In this document: in pieces, positions 26,149 to 34,439 of the stretch
Layout: each line of letters opens with the position of its first letter
Numbering within the stretch: position 1 is the stretch's first letter
Notes under the pieces: generated by a model
What the model saw: only the letters and a program-made list of their open reading frames with translations
Told to the model about the DNA's origin: nothing
Databases searched by the model: none
Program-made: the position numbers and the translations under genes
From: an uncultured Bacteroidales bacterium
Lineage (GTDB): Bacteria; Bacteroidota; Bacteroidia; Bacteroidales; UBA932
DNA: 41,514 nt
Assembly: GCA_944326305.1 (NCBI GenBank)
Contig: CALVDL010000026.1
Location: forward strand, 1-41,514
Direction: 5' to 3'

Positions 26149-28059
26149 CTACAATGATTCCATATTCATCCTGTTGACAATGTTCTTCCCTTCAGGGGTG
26201 TAGGCGTACGCCATACGCTCCTGATAAGCCTGCTCCACCTTCCCCCGCACAATTTTCATGGTGCTGTTCACCATGTGGTTCTGTTCGGTGAACGGCTCTG
26301 GAAGTACGCAGACCGCGGCAGGAAGCCACCTCTCCGGGAAGGCCCCGTAATTCTTCCCGCCCTTGCGGTATGAATCCACCTCATTCTGGATTTTTCCGAG
26401 CATCAGCTTCTTTGCCTCCTCAGAATCAGGAGCCAGCTCCGGAGCGGTCTCCTTCACATAAGCCTTCAGGGCGTCCTTGTTAGGTACCAGAAGCGCTATG
26501 GTATAAGGGTCCTGGCTGTTGTGCAGCACCACCTGGTCTATATATTTCGAATTTTCCACCAGAGACTCCTCAATGCCCTCCGGGCTGTATTTTTCCCCGT
26601 CGGCGCTGATGAGCAGCGACTTGAAGCGCCCCACGACATAGAGGAAATCCTTGTCGCGCATATATCCCATGTCACCTGTATGGAGCCATCCGTCGACAAC
26701 GGTCTCTGCAGTGGCTTTCGGATTCTTCCAGTAACCTGCCATCACGTTCTCGCCCCTGATCACGATCTCGCCCTTCTCCCCGTACGGCAGCTCCTTACCG
26801 TCGGCATCGCAGATTTTTATGTCCATCGGCTTCACGACGCAGCCGGAGGATCCGAGGATGTGCCTCGCCGGCGCATTGGCGGAAATGATAGGGGTGGCCT
26901 CGGAAAGGCCGTAGCCCTGGTACATCGGGATGCCGATGGCGTAATAGTACCTCTGCAGGTCTATGTCCAGCAGGGCCCCGCCGCCGACAAAGAATCTCAT
27001 CTGCCCGCCGAGGGCCTGGCGTACACTCTTGAATATCAGTCTGTCGAACAATGCAAGTACAGGCTTTTTCCAGAGCTGGGAGAATCCGCCTTTGTTGTAT
27101 CCCTCCTTGTTGTACTCTATCGCCATCTTAAGAGCCGTATGGTAGAGTTTCTCCACCTTCGGCCCCTTGGCCCTGACCCCGGCCTCGATGTTCTTCTTGA
27201 AGTTCTTTGCGAGGGCAGGCACGCTCAGCATCACGGTAGGCTTGAGCTCCTGTATGCTCATAGGGATGTTCCTCAGTGCCTCCATCGGGGTCCTGCCGGC
27301 AGGGACAGTCCCTATGGACGCCCCGTATGACATCATTGTATAGAAACCCGCGACATGGGCGAAACAGTGGTCCAGCGGCAGTATGATGAGCATCCTGTCC
27401 TGCGGGGTGACTCCGATGACAGACTGGGCCTGCTCGACATTGGCCGTATAGTTCCTGTGTGTCAGAAGGATGCCTTTAGGGTCAGCTGTCGTGCCGGAAG
27501 TATAGCTGATGGTCGCATAGTCATCAGGGCCGACAGACCCGTACCTCTGGCGGAACATCTCGCCATGCTCCCGGAGGAACGTGTCCCCCATATCCATTAT
27601 CTCCGATACAGGGATCTCCTTCTCCCCGTATTCCGGAAGGTCATCAAGGACAATCACCTTTTCCACAAGCGGCAGTTCCGGAAGGATCTTCCTTATCTTC
27701 GGAAGCTGCTGGGCAGATACCATAACATATTTGGAGTCGGAATGCTTTATCCTGAAAACCAGATCATTGCTCTCCTCGAGTTTTACGGACAGCGGGACAT
27801 TCACAGCCCCGGCATAGAGGATTCCGAGCTCGCCGGTGATCCAGAGGTTCCTCCCCTCCGAAAGCAGGGAGACCTTCTCCCCCTTCTGGAGCCCGAGGGC
27901 CATCAGCCCGGCCCCTATCCTGCAGCCCTCCTCCCTTGTGGCGGCAAATGTGGTCTGCGTCCATTCCTTCCCCCTTTTCTCCCACAGGAACACATTGGAG
28001 GAATACTTCTCCACGTACTTATCCACGAACTGGATAATTGTCAGTCTTTGTGTCGGCAT
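26149..28059 (-). CDS. AMP-forming long-chain acyl-CoA synthetase-like ligase
   Basis: 636 aa ANL-superfamily enzyme that activates a carboxylate (probably a fatty acid) with ATP and joins it to CoA. Motifs: P-loop-like TISYTSGTTADPKGILLTHR near 185, YQGYGLSEATPIISANAP near 380, and the hinge/C-terminal WLHTGDMGYMRDKDFLYVVG followed by RFKSLLISADGEKYSPEGIE near 475. Length and motifs fit bacterial FadD/long-chain synthetases. No signal peptide. It lies 39 bp after the deoxynucleoside kinase gene and appears to be in the same transcript. Confidence 0.9.
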   Translation of the reverse strand: MPTQRLTIIQFVDKYVEKYSSNVFLWEKRGKEWTQTTFAATREEGCRIGAGLMALGLQKGEKVSLLSEGRNLWITGELGILYAGAVNVPLSVKLEESNDLVFRIKHSDSKYVMVSAQQLPKIRKILPELPLVEKVIVLDDLPEYGEKEIPVSEIMDMGDTFLREHGEMFRQRYGSVGPDDYATISYTSGTTADPKGILLTHRNYTANVEQAQSVIGVTPQDRMLIILPLDHCFAHVAGFYTMMSYGASIGTVPAGRTPMEALRNIPMSIQELKPTVMLSVPALAKNFKKNIEAGVRAKGPKVEKLYHTALKMAIEYNKEGYNKGGFSQLWKKPVLALFDRLIFKSVRQALGGQMRFFVGGGALLDIDLQRYYYAIGIPMYQGYGLSEATPIISANAPARHILGSSGCVVKPMDIKICDADGKELPYGEKGEIVIRGENVMAGYWKNPKATAETVVDGWLHTGDMGYMRDKDFLYVVGRFKSLLISADGEKYSPEGIEESLVENSKYIDQVVLHNSQDPYTIALLVPNKDALKAYVKETAPELAPDSEEAKKLMLGKIQNEVDSYRKGGKNYGAFPERWLPAAVCVLPEPFTEQNHMVNSTMKIVRGKVEQAYQERMAYAYTPEGKNIVNRMNMESL

Positions 28060-28098
28060 GATTCAGTATAATTATGCGGTTAAAAAATATTCAGTGCG

Positions 28099-28725
28099 CT
28101 ATGCCCGGCCAGGCGAAAAAAGCCCGTAGAGCTCGGCGTCTATCTTGTCCGTGATCTGCTCGAAGTCCTCAGGACGGTTCTCGAACTTTACGGTATCCAC
28201 GTCCACTATCAGGAGGCGGTGCCTGTATGAGGCTATCCAGTTCTCGTAACGTTCGTTGAGCCCTGTAATATAGTCTATCCTGATGCTTTTTTCGTATTCC
28301 CTCCCCCTTTTCTGGATCTGTGAGATAAGGTTCGGCACGGACGACCGGAGGTATATGAGGAGGTCCGGCGGGTTGACCAGGGACATCATAAGGTCGAAAA
28401 GGTCGGAATAGTTTTCGAAATCGCGGGTGCTCATGAGCCCCATGGCATGCAGGTTCGGGGCAAAGATACGGGCATCCTCGTAAATGGTCCTGTCCTGTAT
28501 GATCACCTCGCCGCTCTTGGCTATATCCACCACATCCTTGAACCTCTTGTTGAGGAAATAAATCTGGAGATTGAATGACCACCTTTCCATATCTTCATAA
28601 AAATCGGCGAGATACGGGTTATAGTCCACAGACTCGAACCTCGGGGTCCATTTATAATGGGCAGCCAGCATCTTTGTAAGGGTAGTCTTGCCGCTGCCTA
28701 TGTTTCCGGCTATTGCTATGTGCAT
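28099..28725 (-). CDS. Deoxynucleoside kinase (dNK family)
   Basis: 208 aa cytoplasmic kinase that phosphorylates deoxynucleosides for salvage. Walker A MHIAIAGNIGSGKTTLTKML at the start, the base/catalytic motif EVIIQDRTIYEDARIF near 72 (Asp-Arg pair), and the arginine-rich lid QKRGREYEKSIRIDYI near 140. The exact base preference (dA/dG/dC) cannot be read from the sequence. First gene of a minus-strand run and divergent from mraZ; a 271-bp shared region carries both promoters, the 28811-28841 inverted repeat and the mraZ boxes. Confidence 0.92.
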   Translation of the reverse strand: MHIAIAGNIGSGKTTLTKMLAAHYKWTPRFESVDYNPYLADFYEDMERWSFNLQIYFLNKRFKDVVDIAKSGEVIIQDRTIYEDARIFAPNLHAMGLMSTRDFENYSDLFDLMMSLVNPPDLLIYLRSSVPNLISQIQKRGREYEKSIRIDYITGLNERYENWIASYRHRLLIVDVDTVKFENRPEDFEQITDKIDAELYGLFSPGRA

Positions 28726-28797
28726 AAATATCAGGATTTAAAATCAGTGTCAGTCCGAGTTCCGGTCTCTTCGTGTCCGGGTCCGGCTATCGGGAGG

Positions 28798-28805
28798 CAA
28801 ATTTA
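28798..28805 (-). promoter_or_regulatory. Candidate deoxynucleoside kinase promoter -7 box
   Basis: TAAATTTG on the minus strand fits TAnnTTTG; leader of about 65 nt. The -33 position falls inside the 28811-28841 inverted repeat. Confidence 0.55.
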
Positions 28806-28810
28806 ACTAT

Positions 28811-28841
28811 ATTTTGAAAAGCCGTCCGGATTTTTCAAAAT
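28811..28841. promoter_or_regulatory. 10-bp inverted repeat over the kinase promoter, possible operator
   Basis: ATTTTGAAAA (28811-28820), 11-bp spacer, TTTTCAAAAT (28832-28841), perfect. The half-site centres are 21 bp apart, two helical turns, as for a dimeric repressor. It covers the spacer and -33 region of the kinase promoter. Confidence 0.5.
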
Positions 28842-28922
28842 AAATCGTACAATCCGCACGGGAGAATTCCGGAAAAATTTGGGGCCTGTCCTCCGGTCCG
28901 GACGGCATCATCTTCCATACTG

Positions 28923-28957
28923 TGGAAATTTTTGGAAAATAGTGGAAGAAAATGGAA
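28923..28957 (+). promoter_or_regulatory. Four-copy MraZ box array (TGGAA, 10-bp period)
   Basis: TGGAA at 28923-28927, 28933-28937, 28943-28947 and 28953-28957, each followed by five free bases. E. coli MraZ binds TGGGN repeats with the same 5-base gaps. The array ends 9 bp before the mraZ -7 box and covers the -33 region, fitting autorepression. Confidence 0.75.
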
Positions 28958-28966
28958 AATTATTCC

Positions 28967-28974
28967 TATTTTTG
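28967..28974 (+). promoter_or_regulatory. Candidate mraZ/dcw promoter -7 box
   Basis: TATTTTTG fits TAnnTTTG. The predicted transcript start near 28981 leaves about 16 nt before the mraZ ATG at 28997. Confidence 0.65.
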
Positions 28975-28996
28975 CCGCGAGTAGCTAATCTTTCAA

Positions 28997-29452
28997 ATGG
29001 TCAAATTCATAGGCGAATACAGCGGCAAAATGGATGACAAGGGGAGAATCATCTTCCCTGCGGCATTCAAGTCCCTCATGCAGCCCGACGGTGACATGAG
29101 ATTCGTCGTCAAGAAAGACATCTACGAGGACTGTCTCGAAATGTACACATACCAGGAATGGGAGAGGCAGTCGGAAGAGGTGAAGGCCAAGCTCAACTTC
29201 TTCAACCGCAAGCACGCTGCCTTCTGGAGAGAATACATGCGCAACCGTGCCGTCGTCGAGCCTGACGCCAAGCTCGGACGTCTGTCAATCCCGAAGAAGC
29301 TCCTCGAATCCATAGGTGTGAGCAAGGAAGTGGTGTTCTGCGGGAGCGACCACAAGATCGAGGTCTGGGCAAAAGAAAAATATGAAGCCTCATCCATCTC
29401 CGGAGAAGAATTCCTCGCCCTCACCAGCGACATATTGCCTGACATAAAATAG
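28997..29452 (+). CDS. mraZ: MraZ, dcw cluster transcriptional regulator
   Basis: 151 aa with two SpoVT/AbrB-type half-domains. The first contains GEYSGKMDDKGRIIFPAAFK and the second VEPDAKLGRLSIPKKLLESI; these carry the two conserved DxxGR-type loops (DDKGR; DAKLGR) used for DNA contact in MraZ. It forms rings and represses the dcw promoter through short direct repeats, which are present upstream. First gene of the cluster, 12 bp before rsmH. Confidence 0.97.
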   Translation: MVKFIGEYSGKMDDKGRIIFPAAFKSLMQPDGDMRFVVKKDIYEDCLEMYTYQEWERQSEEVKAKLNFFNRKHAAFWREYMRNRAVVEPDAKLGRLSIPKKLLESIGVSKEVVFCGSDHKIEVWAKEKYEASSISGEEFLALTSDILPDIK

Positions 29453-29464
29453 GGAGGGCCGTGC

Positions 29465-30370
29465 ATGTCAGAATACCATATACCAGTATTGCTAGATGAG
29501 AGCGTCAGCGCCCTCATCGGAAATGTCTCCGGGGTCTATGCCGACGCTACCTTCGGCGGGGGCGGGCACACATCCGAAATACTTTCCAGGCTGTCACCCG
29601 AAGGGAGGGTGCTGGCATTCGACAGGGACGCGGACGCCCTGGGCAACAGACCGGACGACCCGCGTCTGAAACTCATACACAACAACTTCCGCTTCATCCA
29701 CAATTTCATCCTGCACGAGGGCTACACCGGCGGAATCGACGGCATTCTGGCTGACCTGGGCGTATCATCGCACCAGTTCGACACGGCGGAAAGGGGATTT
29801 TCGTTCAGGTATGACGCCCCGCTGGACATGAGGATGAACAAGAAGTCCGGGATCACAGCGGCTGACATCCTGAACTCCAGGAGCGAAGATGACATAGAGA
29901 GGATACTGCGGCTGTACGGTGAAGTGGACAGGAGCAGGAAGATGGCGAGGCTGATATGCGCAGCAAGGGACCGCTCCCCTATATGTACTACCGGCCAGCT
30001 CGATGCGGCAATAGAGAGCATGCTCCCGAAATTCGCCGCGCACAAGCACCTGGCCAAAGTATACCAGGCCCTGAGGATAGAGGTCAACCAGGAGATGCGT
30101 TCACTCGAGAAATTCCTTGAAGGCTCAGTCCGTTCACTCAAGAGCGGAGGAAGGCTGGTGGTCATCACATACCACTCGCTTGAGGACCGCATGGTCAAGA
30201 ACTTCATAAAGTGCGGGAATATAGAAGGGAAGGCGGAGAAGGACCTGTACGGGAACATATCCGCCCCGCTGAAGGCCGTAAACAGGAAGCCTGTCATTCC
30301 AGCAGAAAGCGAGATAGCGGCAAACACACGCGCCCGCAGCGCAAAACTCCGCATAGCAGAAAAGATATGA
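29465..30370 (+). CDS. rsmH: 16S rRNA (cytosine-1402-N4)-methyltransferase
   Basis: 301 aa, also called MraW. SAM-dependent methylation of 16S rRNA C1402. The N-terminal HIPVLLDESVSAL and the SAM-binding loop YADATFGGGGHTSEILSRL near 22 are diagnostic, followed by ILADLGVSSHQFDTAERGFS near 97 and the C-terminal LVVITYHSLEDRMVKNFIK. The stop overlaps the ftsL start (ATGA), so the two are probably translationally coupled. Confidence 0.97.
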   Translation: MSEYHIPVLLDESVSALIGNVSGVYADATFGGGGHTSEILSRLSPEGRVLAFDRDADALGNRPDDPRLKLIHNNFRFIHNFILHEGYTGGIDGILADLGVSSHQFDTAERGFSFRYDAPLDMRMNKKSGITAADILNSRSEDDIERILRLYGEVDRSRKMARLICAARDRSPICTTGQLDAAIESMLPKFAAHKHLAKVYQALRIEVNQEMRSLEKFLEGSVRSLKSGGRLVVITYHSLEDRMVKNFIKCGNIEGKAEKDLYGNISAPLKAVNRKPVIPAESEIAANTRARSAKLRIAEKI

Positions 30371-30708
30371 GAGTCCAATGGGGGAAAATATGGGAGTTCA
30401 CACGGAACAGCTTCAAGGCCACGCTCAGGGGGGAATTCCTGCTGAGGCTGCGGTTCGACAGGTGGTTCCTGCATATCATATATTTCTTCGTGCTCTGCAC
30501 CCTCAACATCTGGATGACACTGAAAATCGAGCAGACCATGCTCAACGAGGAGAAGAACAAGGCAAGGCTCGAGGAACTGAAGATATACCATGCGCAGAAG
30601 ACATGCGAACTCGTGAGCCTCGACAGGCTGAGCACCGTGGAGGACCTGCTTGAAAAGAACGGCTCATCCCTTACGGTCCCGGAAAGACCGGCATACAGAA
30701 TAGAATAG
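30367..30708 (+). CDS. ftsL: FtsL-like cell division protein
   Basis: 113 aa. The start at 30367 overlaps the rsmH stop by four bases (ATGA), although the open frame runs further upstream. The protein has a short cytoplasmic part, one membrane segment (WFLHIIYFFVLCTLNIWMTL, about 36-55), then a charged helical stretch (IEQTMLNEEKNKARLEELKI) that can form a coiled coil. Size, topology and position between rsmH and ftsI identify it as the Bacteroidetes FtsL-like protein; sequence identity to classic FtsL is low. It would act in the FtsQLB complex that activates FtsWI. Confidence 0.85.
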   Translation: MRVQWGKIWEFTRNSFKATLRGEFLLRLRFDRWFLHIIYFFVLCTLNIWMTLKIEQTMLNEEKNKARLEELKIYHAQKTCELVSLDRLSTVEDLLEKNGSSLTVPERPAYRIE

Positions 30709-30750
30709 GTCATTATCATAACAATATAATAAGGAATACCGGACAGGCTT

Positions 30751-32868
30751 ATGGCACAGGACATGGGGAAAGAGGAAAAACGCAGGCGTGACAGGACGGG
30801 GGTGATTCTCTCCGTGCTGCACTTTGTCGCACTGTGCCTCGCAGTGGTCCTTGTCCTGAGGATAGCATACATACAGTGGATATACAAGCCGGACCCTGAT
30901 CTTGAAAAATATCTCACATCCCCTGTGAGGAAAGAAGTCACCGACCCCGTAAGGGGCTCGATAATGGCGATGGACGGCAGGCTCCTGGCCTCATCCACAC
31001 CTATGTACCAGATCTATATGGACTGCACGGTCCAGAAAAAGAAATTCGCCTCCGAAGGCAGGAAAGGAGAAATCAGGGAAGAAGAATGGCTCTCCAAGGC
31101 ACGCAAGCTGTCATCCGGCCTCGCGGGCCTCTACGGGGACAGGACGGCAGACGAATACTACAGGCTGATCAGCCGCGGCCGCCGCGACGGGAGGATGTAT
31201 GTAAAGATAGGGTACCAGATTGACCACGGGACACTCCAGAAGGTGAAGGCCCTGCCGCTGTTCGAGGAAGGCGGCTTCAAGGGAGGCATAATCATCGAGA
31301 AGATCGACACCCGCCAGTACCCGTACGGTTCCCTGGCAAGGCGTGTCATCGGCTATGTCAAGGACAACAGTGTCACTTCAGGCAACAACCTCATTGGCCT
31401 GGAAGGCAAATACAACTACCTTCTCCACGGACAGGAGGGCATCCAGTGGCTCCGGCGCACCGACAACCACGGCTGGATAGCAGACTATGACAGCACCATC
31501 GTAAAGGTGACTGACGGGCTCGACATCAGGACCACCATAGACGTAGACATCCAGGACATAGCTGACAAGGCGCTCAGGGAAAGGATTCAGGACGAGGAAG
31601 GCGTTGAAGGAGGATGCGCCATCGTGATGGACGTGCACACCGGGGCTATCAGGGCGATGGCCAACCTCAAGCGTGACGAGGACGGCAACCTCCGGGAGAT
31701 ATACAACTACGCCATCGGTACCGCCGGGGAACCGGGCTCGGTATTCAAGCTGGCATCCCTCATGACACTCATAGAGGAAGGCAAGGTAAAACTGGAGGAC
31801 AAGGTCCCGACATTCCGCGGCAAATGGCCGTACAAGGACGAAAGGATTCCTGACGACCCGTACCTGAAAGAATGGAAAGGCAATGAGATAAGCATCTCCG
31901 ACGCCCTGAAGATATCCTCCAACAATGTCTTCAGGTATCTGGTCAGGGAAAACTACGGGGACAGGCCGAAGCATTTCATCGACAAGCTCTACGAATACAA
32001 GCTGAACGAGAAGTTCGATTTCGACATATCCGGGCTCGCCACCCCGGACATCCCTGCCCCGGGGACGGATACGAAGATATGGAGCGGCACTACACTGGAG
32101 TCTGTGGCTGTCGGCTACAGCATAAGCGAGACCCCCCTGCACATACTCACCTTCTACAACGGCATAGCCAACAACGGCAAGCTCATGAGGCCCTATCTGG
32201 TGGAATCCGTCGAGAAGGACGGAAAAACGGTGAAAAGGCTCGGTCCGGCTGTCATGAACGGGTCAATATGCTCGAAGGCCACTGCGGACACGCTTACCAG
32301 GGCTCTCAAAAAGGTAGTCACAGAAGGCACCGGCAGGTACGCTTTCCGCAATGCCGCATGCGCGGTGGCGGGCAAGACAGGGACGGCAAGGATAACCTTC
32401 GAGTTCGAACGGAACGGGAAAAAGGTCGTCGGCTACCAGGACGACCAGGGCAGGAAGAAACACCAGGCCACTTTCGTGGGCTTCTTTCCGGCGGACAATC
32501 CGCAGTATACTGCAATAGTAGTGGTCTACTCCGGACTCTCCAGGGCGAATTTCTACGGTGCGGCATACGCTGCCCCTGTGCTCAGGAAGATAGTAGACAA
32601 CGTATACAACCTCGACCCAAGATGGGGAGAGGAGATAAGGCCCTCCGGCCACGTACATGAAATGGAGCGGCAGGATGTGGAGACCGGGCTGGACAAGTTG
32701 AGCGAAGTGCCCGACCTGAAAGGCCTCGGGCTTAAAGACGCCCTGTATTCCGTGGAGAACTGCGGATACAGATGTGTCTACAGCGGGAGCGGACACGTGA
32801 CAGGCCAGTCACCCGCCCCCGGAACAGCAATGAAGAAAGGCGGGACAGTAACATTGACACTGAAATGA
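30751..32868 (+). CDS. ftsI: Division transpeptidase PBP3 with a PASTA domain
   Basis: 705 aa class B penicillin-binding protein that cross-links septal peptidoglycan. A single N-terminal membrane helix lies at about 17-42, the pedestal/dimerisation domain at about 60-240, and the transpeptidase domain from about 260 with the active-site S330-V-F-K333, the SxN motif at about 389-391 (ISSNN) and K542-T-G544. A C-terminal PASTA domain follows (VPDLKGLGLKDALYSVENCG to the end). Its partner glycosyltransferase FtsW is encoded downstream. The stop overlaps the first murE ATG (ATGA). Confidence 0.95.
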   Translation: MAQDMGKEEKRRRDRTGVILSVLHFVALCLAVVLVLRIAYIQWIYKPDPDLEKYLTSPVRKEVTDPVRGSIMAMDGRLLASSTPMYQIYMDCTVQKKKFASEGRKGEIREEEWLSKARKLSSGLAGLYGDRTADEYYRLISRGRRDGRMYVKIGYQIDHGTLQKVKALPLFEEGGFKGGIIIEKIDTRQYPYGSLARRVIGYVKDNSVTSGNNLIGLEGKYNYLLHGQEGIQWLRRTDNHGWIADYDSTIVKVTDGLDIRTTIDVDIQDIADKALRERIQDEEGVEGGCAIVMDVHTGAIRAMANLKRDEDGNLREIYNYAIGTAGEPGSVFKLASLMTLIEEGKVKLEDKVPTFRGKWPYKDERIPDDPYLKEWKGNEISISDALKISSNNVFRYLVRENYGDRPKHFIDKLYEYKLNEKFDFDISGLATPDIPAPGTDTKIWSGTTLESVAVGYSISETPLHILTFYNGIANNGKLMRPYLVESVEKDGKTVKRLGPAVMNGSICSKATADTLTRALKKVVTEGTGRYAFRNAACAVAGKTGTARITFEFERNGKKVVGYQDDQGRKKHQATFVGFFPADNPQYTAIVVVYSGLSRANFYGAAYAAPVLRKIVDNVYNLDPRWGEEIRPSGHVHEMERQDVETGLDKLSEVPDLKGLGLKDALYSVENCGYRCVYSGSGHVTGQSPAPGTAMKKGGTVTLTLK

Positions 32869-34394
32869 GACATGATATGACAATAGACGAAATAATACAG
32901 GACTGCGGCCCTGTCACCGTCACCGGTGACAGAGGCACAGTGGTCACCTCGATATGCAGCGACTCCAGGAAGGCCTCGGAGGGTTCATTGTTCATTGCGG
33001 TGAAAGGGTTCGCCGGAGACGGGCACTCATTCATCGGGAAGGCGCTTGCAGCAGGCGCCTCCGCCATTGTCTATGAAGATGAGGCGATGCTTGAAAAAGA
33101 GGTGGAAGGCATATTCGGGAACGGCGTGGAACGGACCGGGCTGGAGCAGGTGTCGGAAGAGCACGGCATTGTATTCATAAAGGCCGGATCGTCAAGGCAT
33201 GCCCTTGCCGTAATGGCATCCAATTTCTACGGGAGGCCGTCCGGACAGCTCACCCTGGTAGGCATCACCGGGACGAACGGCAAGACCACTACAGTCACCC
33301 TGCTCTACAGGCTGTTCACAGACATGGGATACCACTGCGGACTTCTGTCCACCATAGCCAACTATGTGGGCAGCAAAAGGTTCGAGGCAATCAACACCAC
33401 CGCAGACCCGATCACCGTCAACTCCCTCCTCGCCCGGATGGTGGACGAGGGATGCGAATACTGTTTCATGGAGGTCAGCTCCATAGGGATGCAGCAGGAG
33501 AGGGTCACGGGGCTCAGGTTCAAGGCCGGCATCTTCTCCAACCTCACCCACGACCACCTGGACTACCACAAGACTTTCGCGGAATACCTACGCTGCAAGA
33601 AGATGTTCTTCGACATGCTCCCTTCCGATGCGTACGCGATAACCAATACCGATGACAGGAACGGGATGGTGATGGTGCAGAACACGGCGGCGAAGGTCAT
33701 CACATATTCATGCAGGAGCATTGCCGACCATACATGCAGGGTCATCGAGGAAGGCTTCGACGGAATGCTTCTCAGGATAGACGGTACGGAAAGCTGGACC
33801 CGGCTTACCGGCAGGCACAACGCATACAACATCCTCGCTATCTACACCACCGCCGTCACCCTCGGGGCTTCCCCGGAGGAGGTGCTGGTGGCAGTCAGCA
33901 GATTGGAGCCAGCCCCGGGAAGGCTGGAGACCATGCGCGGGCCGCAGGACAGGACAGTGGTAATAGACTACGCCCATACCCCGGACGCTCTGGAGAATGT
34001 GCTCACGACACTGCGTGACATAGCCCCGGACAGGGAGCTGATATGCCTTTTCGGATGCGGAGGGGACAGGGACAGGACCAAGCGGCCGGAAATGGCGCAG
34101 GTGGCCCAGAGGCTCGCAGACAGGATCATCGTGACATCCGACAACAGCCGCACCGAGCGCACCGAGGACATAATGGAGGACATAAAGGCGGGCATGGACG
34201 CGAAAGGCAGGGCAAAGTCCCTTTTCATAAGTGACAGGAAGGAGGCGATAAGGACAGCCATCATGCTGTCAGGCCCCGGAGCGACAGTACTGCTTGCGGG
34301 AAAGGGGCATGAAACATACCAGATCATCGGGACAGAGAAGCACCATTTCGATGAGAGGGAGATAGTTACGGATATTTTCAAGGATATGCAATAA
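32865..34394 (+). CDS. murE: UDP-MurNAc-tripeptide synthetase (meso-DAP adding)
   Basis: 509 aa from the ATG that overlaps the ftsI stop; an in-frame ATG at 32877 is an equally possible start. It ligates the third residue, presumably meso-diaminopimelate, to UDP-MurNAc-L-Ala-D-Glu. Mur ligase P-loop GITGTNGKTTTVTLLYRLF near 130, carbamylated-Lys region, and the C-terminal LLAGKGHETYQ. The substrate motif reads DNSR (426-429) where meso-DAP enzymes usually have DNPR. The Arg that reads DAP is kept. The central motif is VSSI (204-207) instead of the common VSSH. A 45-bp gap to mraY contains a 7-bp GC hairpin. Confidence 0.95.
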   Translation: MRHDMTIDEIIQDCGPVTVTGDRGTVVTSICSDSRKASEGSLFIAVKGFAGDGHSFIGKALAAGASAIVYEDEAMLEKEVEGIFGNGVERTGLEQVSEEHGIVFIKAGSSRHALAVMASNFYGRPSGQLTLVGITGTNGKTTTVTLLYRLFTDMGYHCGLLSTIANYVGSKRFEAINTTADPITVNSLLARMVDEGCEYCFMEVSSIGMQQERVTGLRFKAGIFSNLTHDHLDYHKTFAEYLRCKKMFFDMLPSDAYAITNTDDRNGMVMVQNTAAKVITYSCRSIADHTCRVIEEGFDGMLLRIDGTESWTRLTGRHNAYNILAIYTTAVTLGASPEEVLVAVSRLEPAPGRLETMRGPQDRTVVIDYAHTPDALENVLTTLRDIAPDRELICLFGCGGDRDRTKRPEMAQVAQRLADRIIVTSDNSRTERTEDIMEDIKAGMDAKGRAKSLFISDRKEAIRTAIMLSGPGATVLLAGKGHETYQIIGTEKHHFDEREIVTDIFKDMQ

Positions 34395-34400
34395 ATTGTT

Positions 34401-34420
34401 CCTCCGGGCGCATCCGGAGG
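34401..34420. other. Intercistronic GC hairpin between murE and mraY
   Basis: CCTCCGG (34401-34407), loop GCGCAT, CCGGAGG (34414-34420). No T run follows, so it is more likely an RNA-stability or processing hairpin than a terminator. Confidence 0.5.
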
Positions 34421-34439
34421 ATATGGAAAAAAGAACGAC

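Noticed and set aside
25340..28725. Nuclease, acyl-CoA ligase and nucleoside kinase as a defence system
   Set aside because: The nuclease is a secreted S1/P1-type enzyme with complete zinc ligands, and the other two are ordinary metabolic enzymes; there is no sensor, toxin or other defence marker nearby.
28923..28957. CRISPR-like short repeat array
   Set aside because: The 5-bp units with 5-bp gaps fit MraZ boxes; repeats and spacers are far too short for CRISPR and no cas genes are present.
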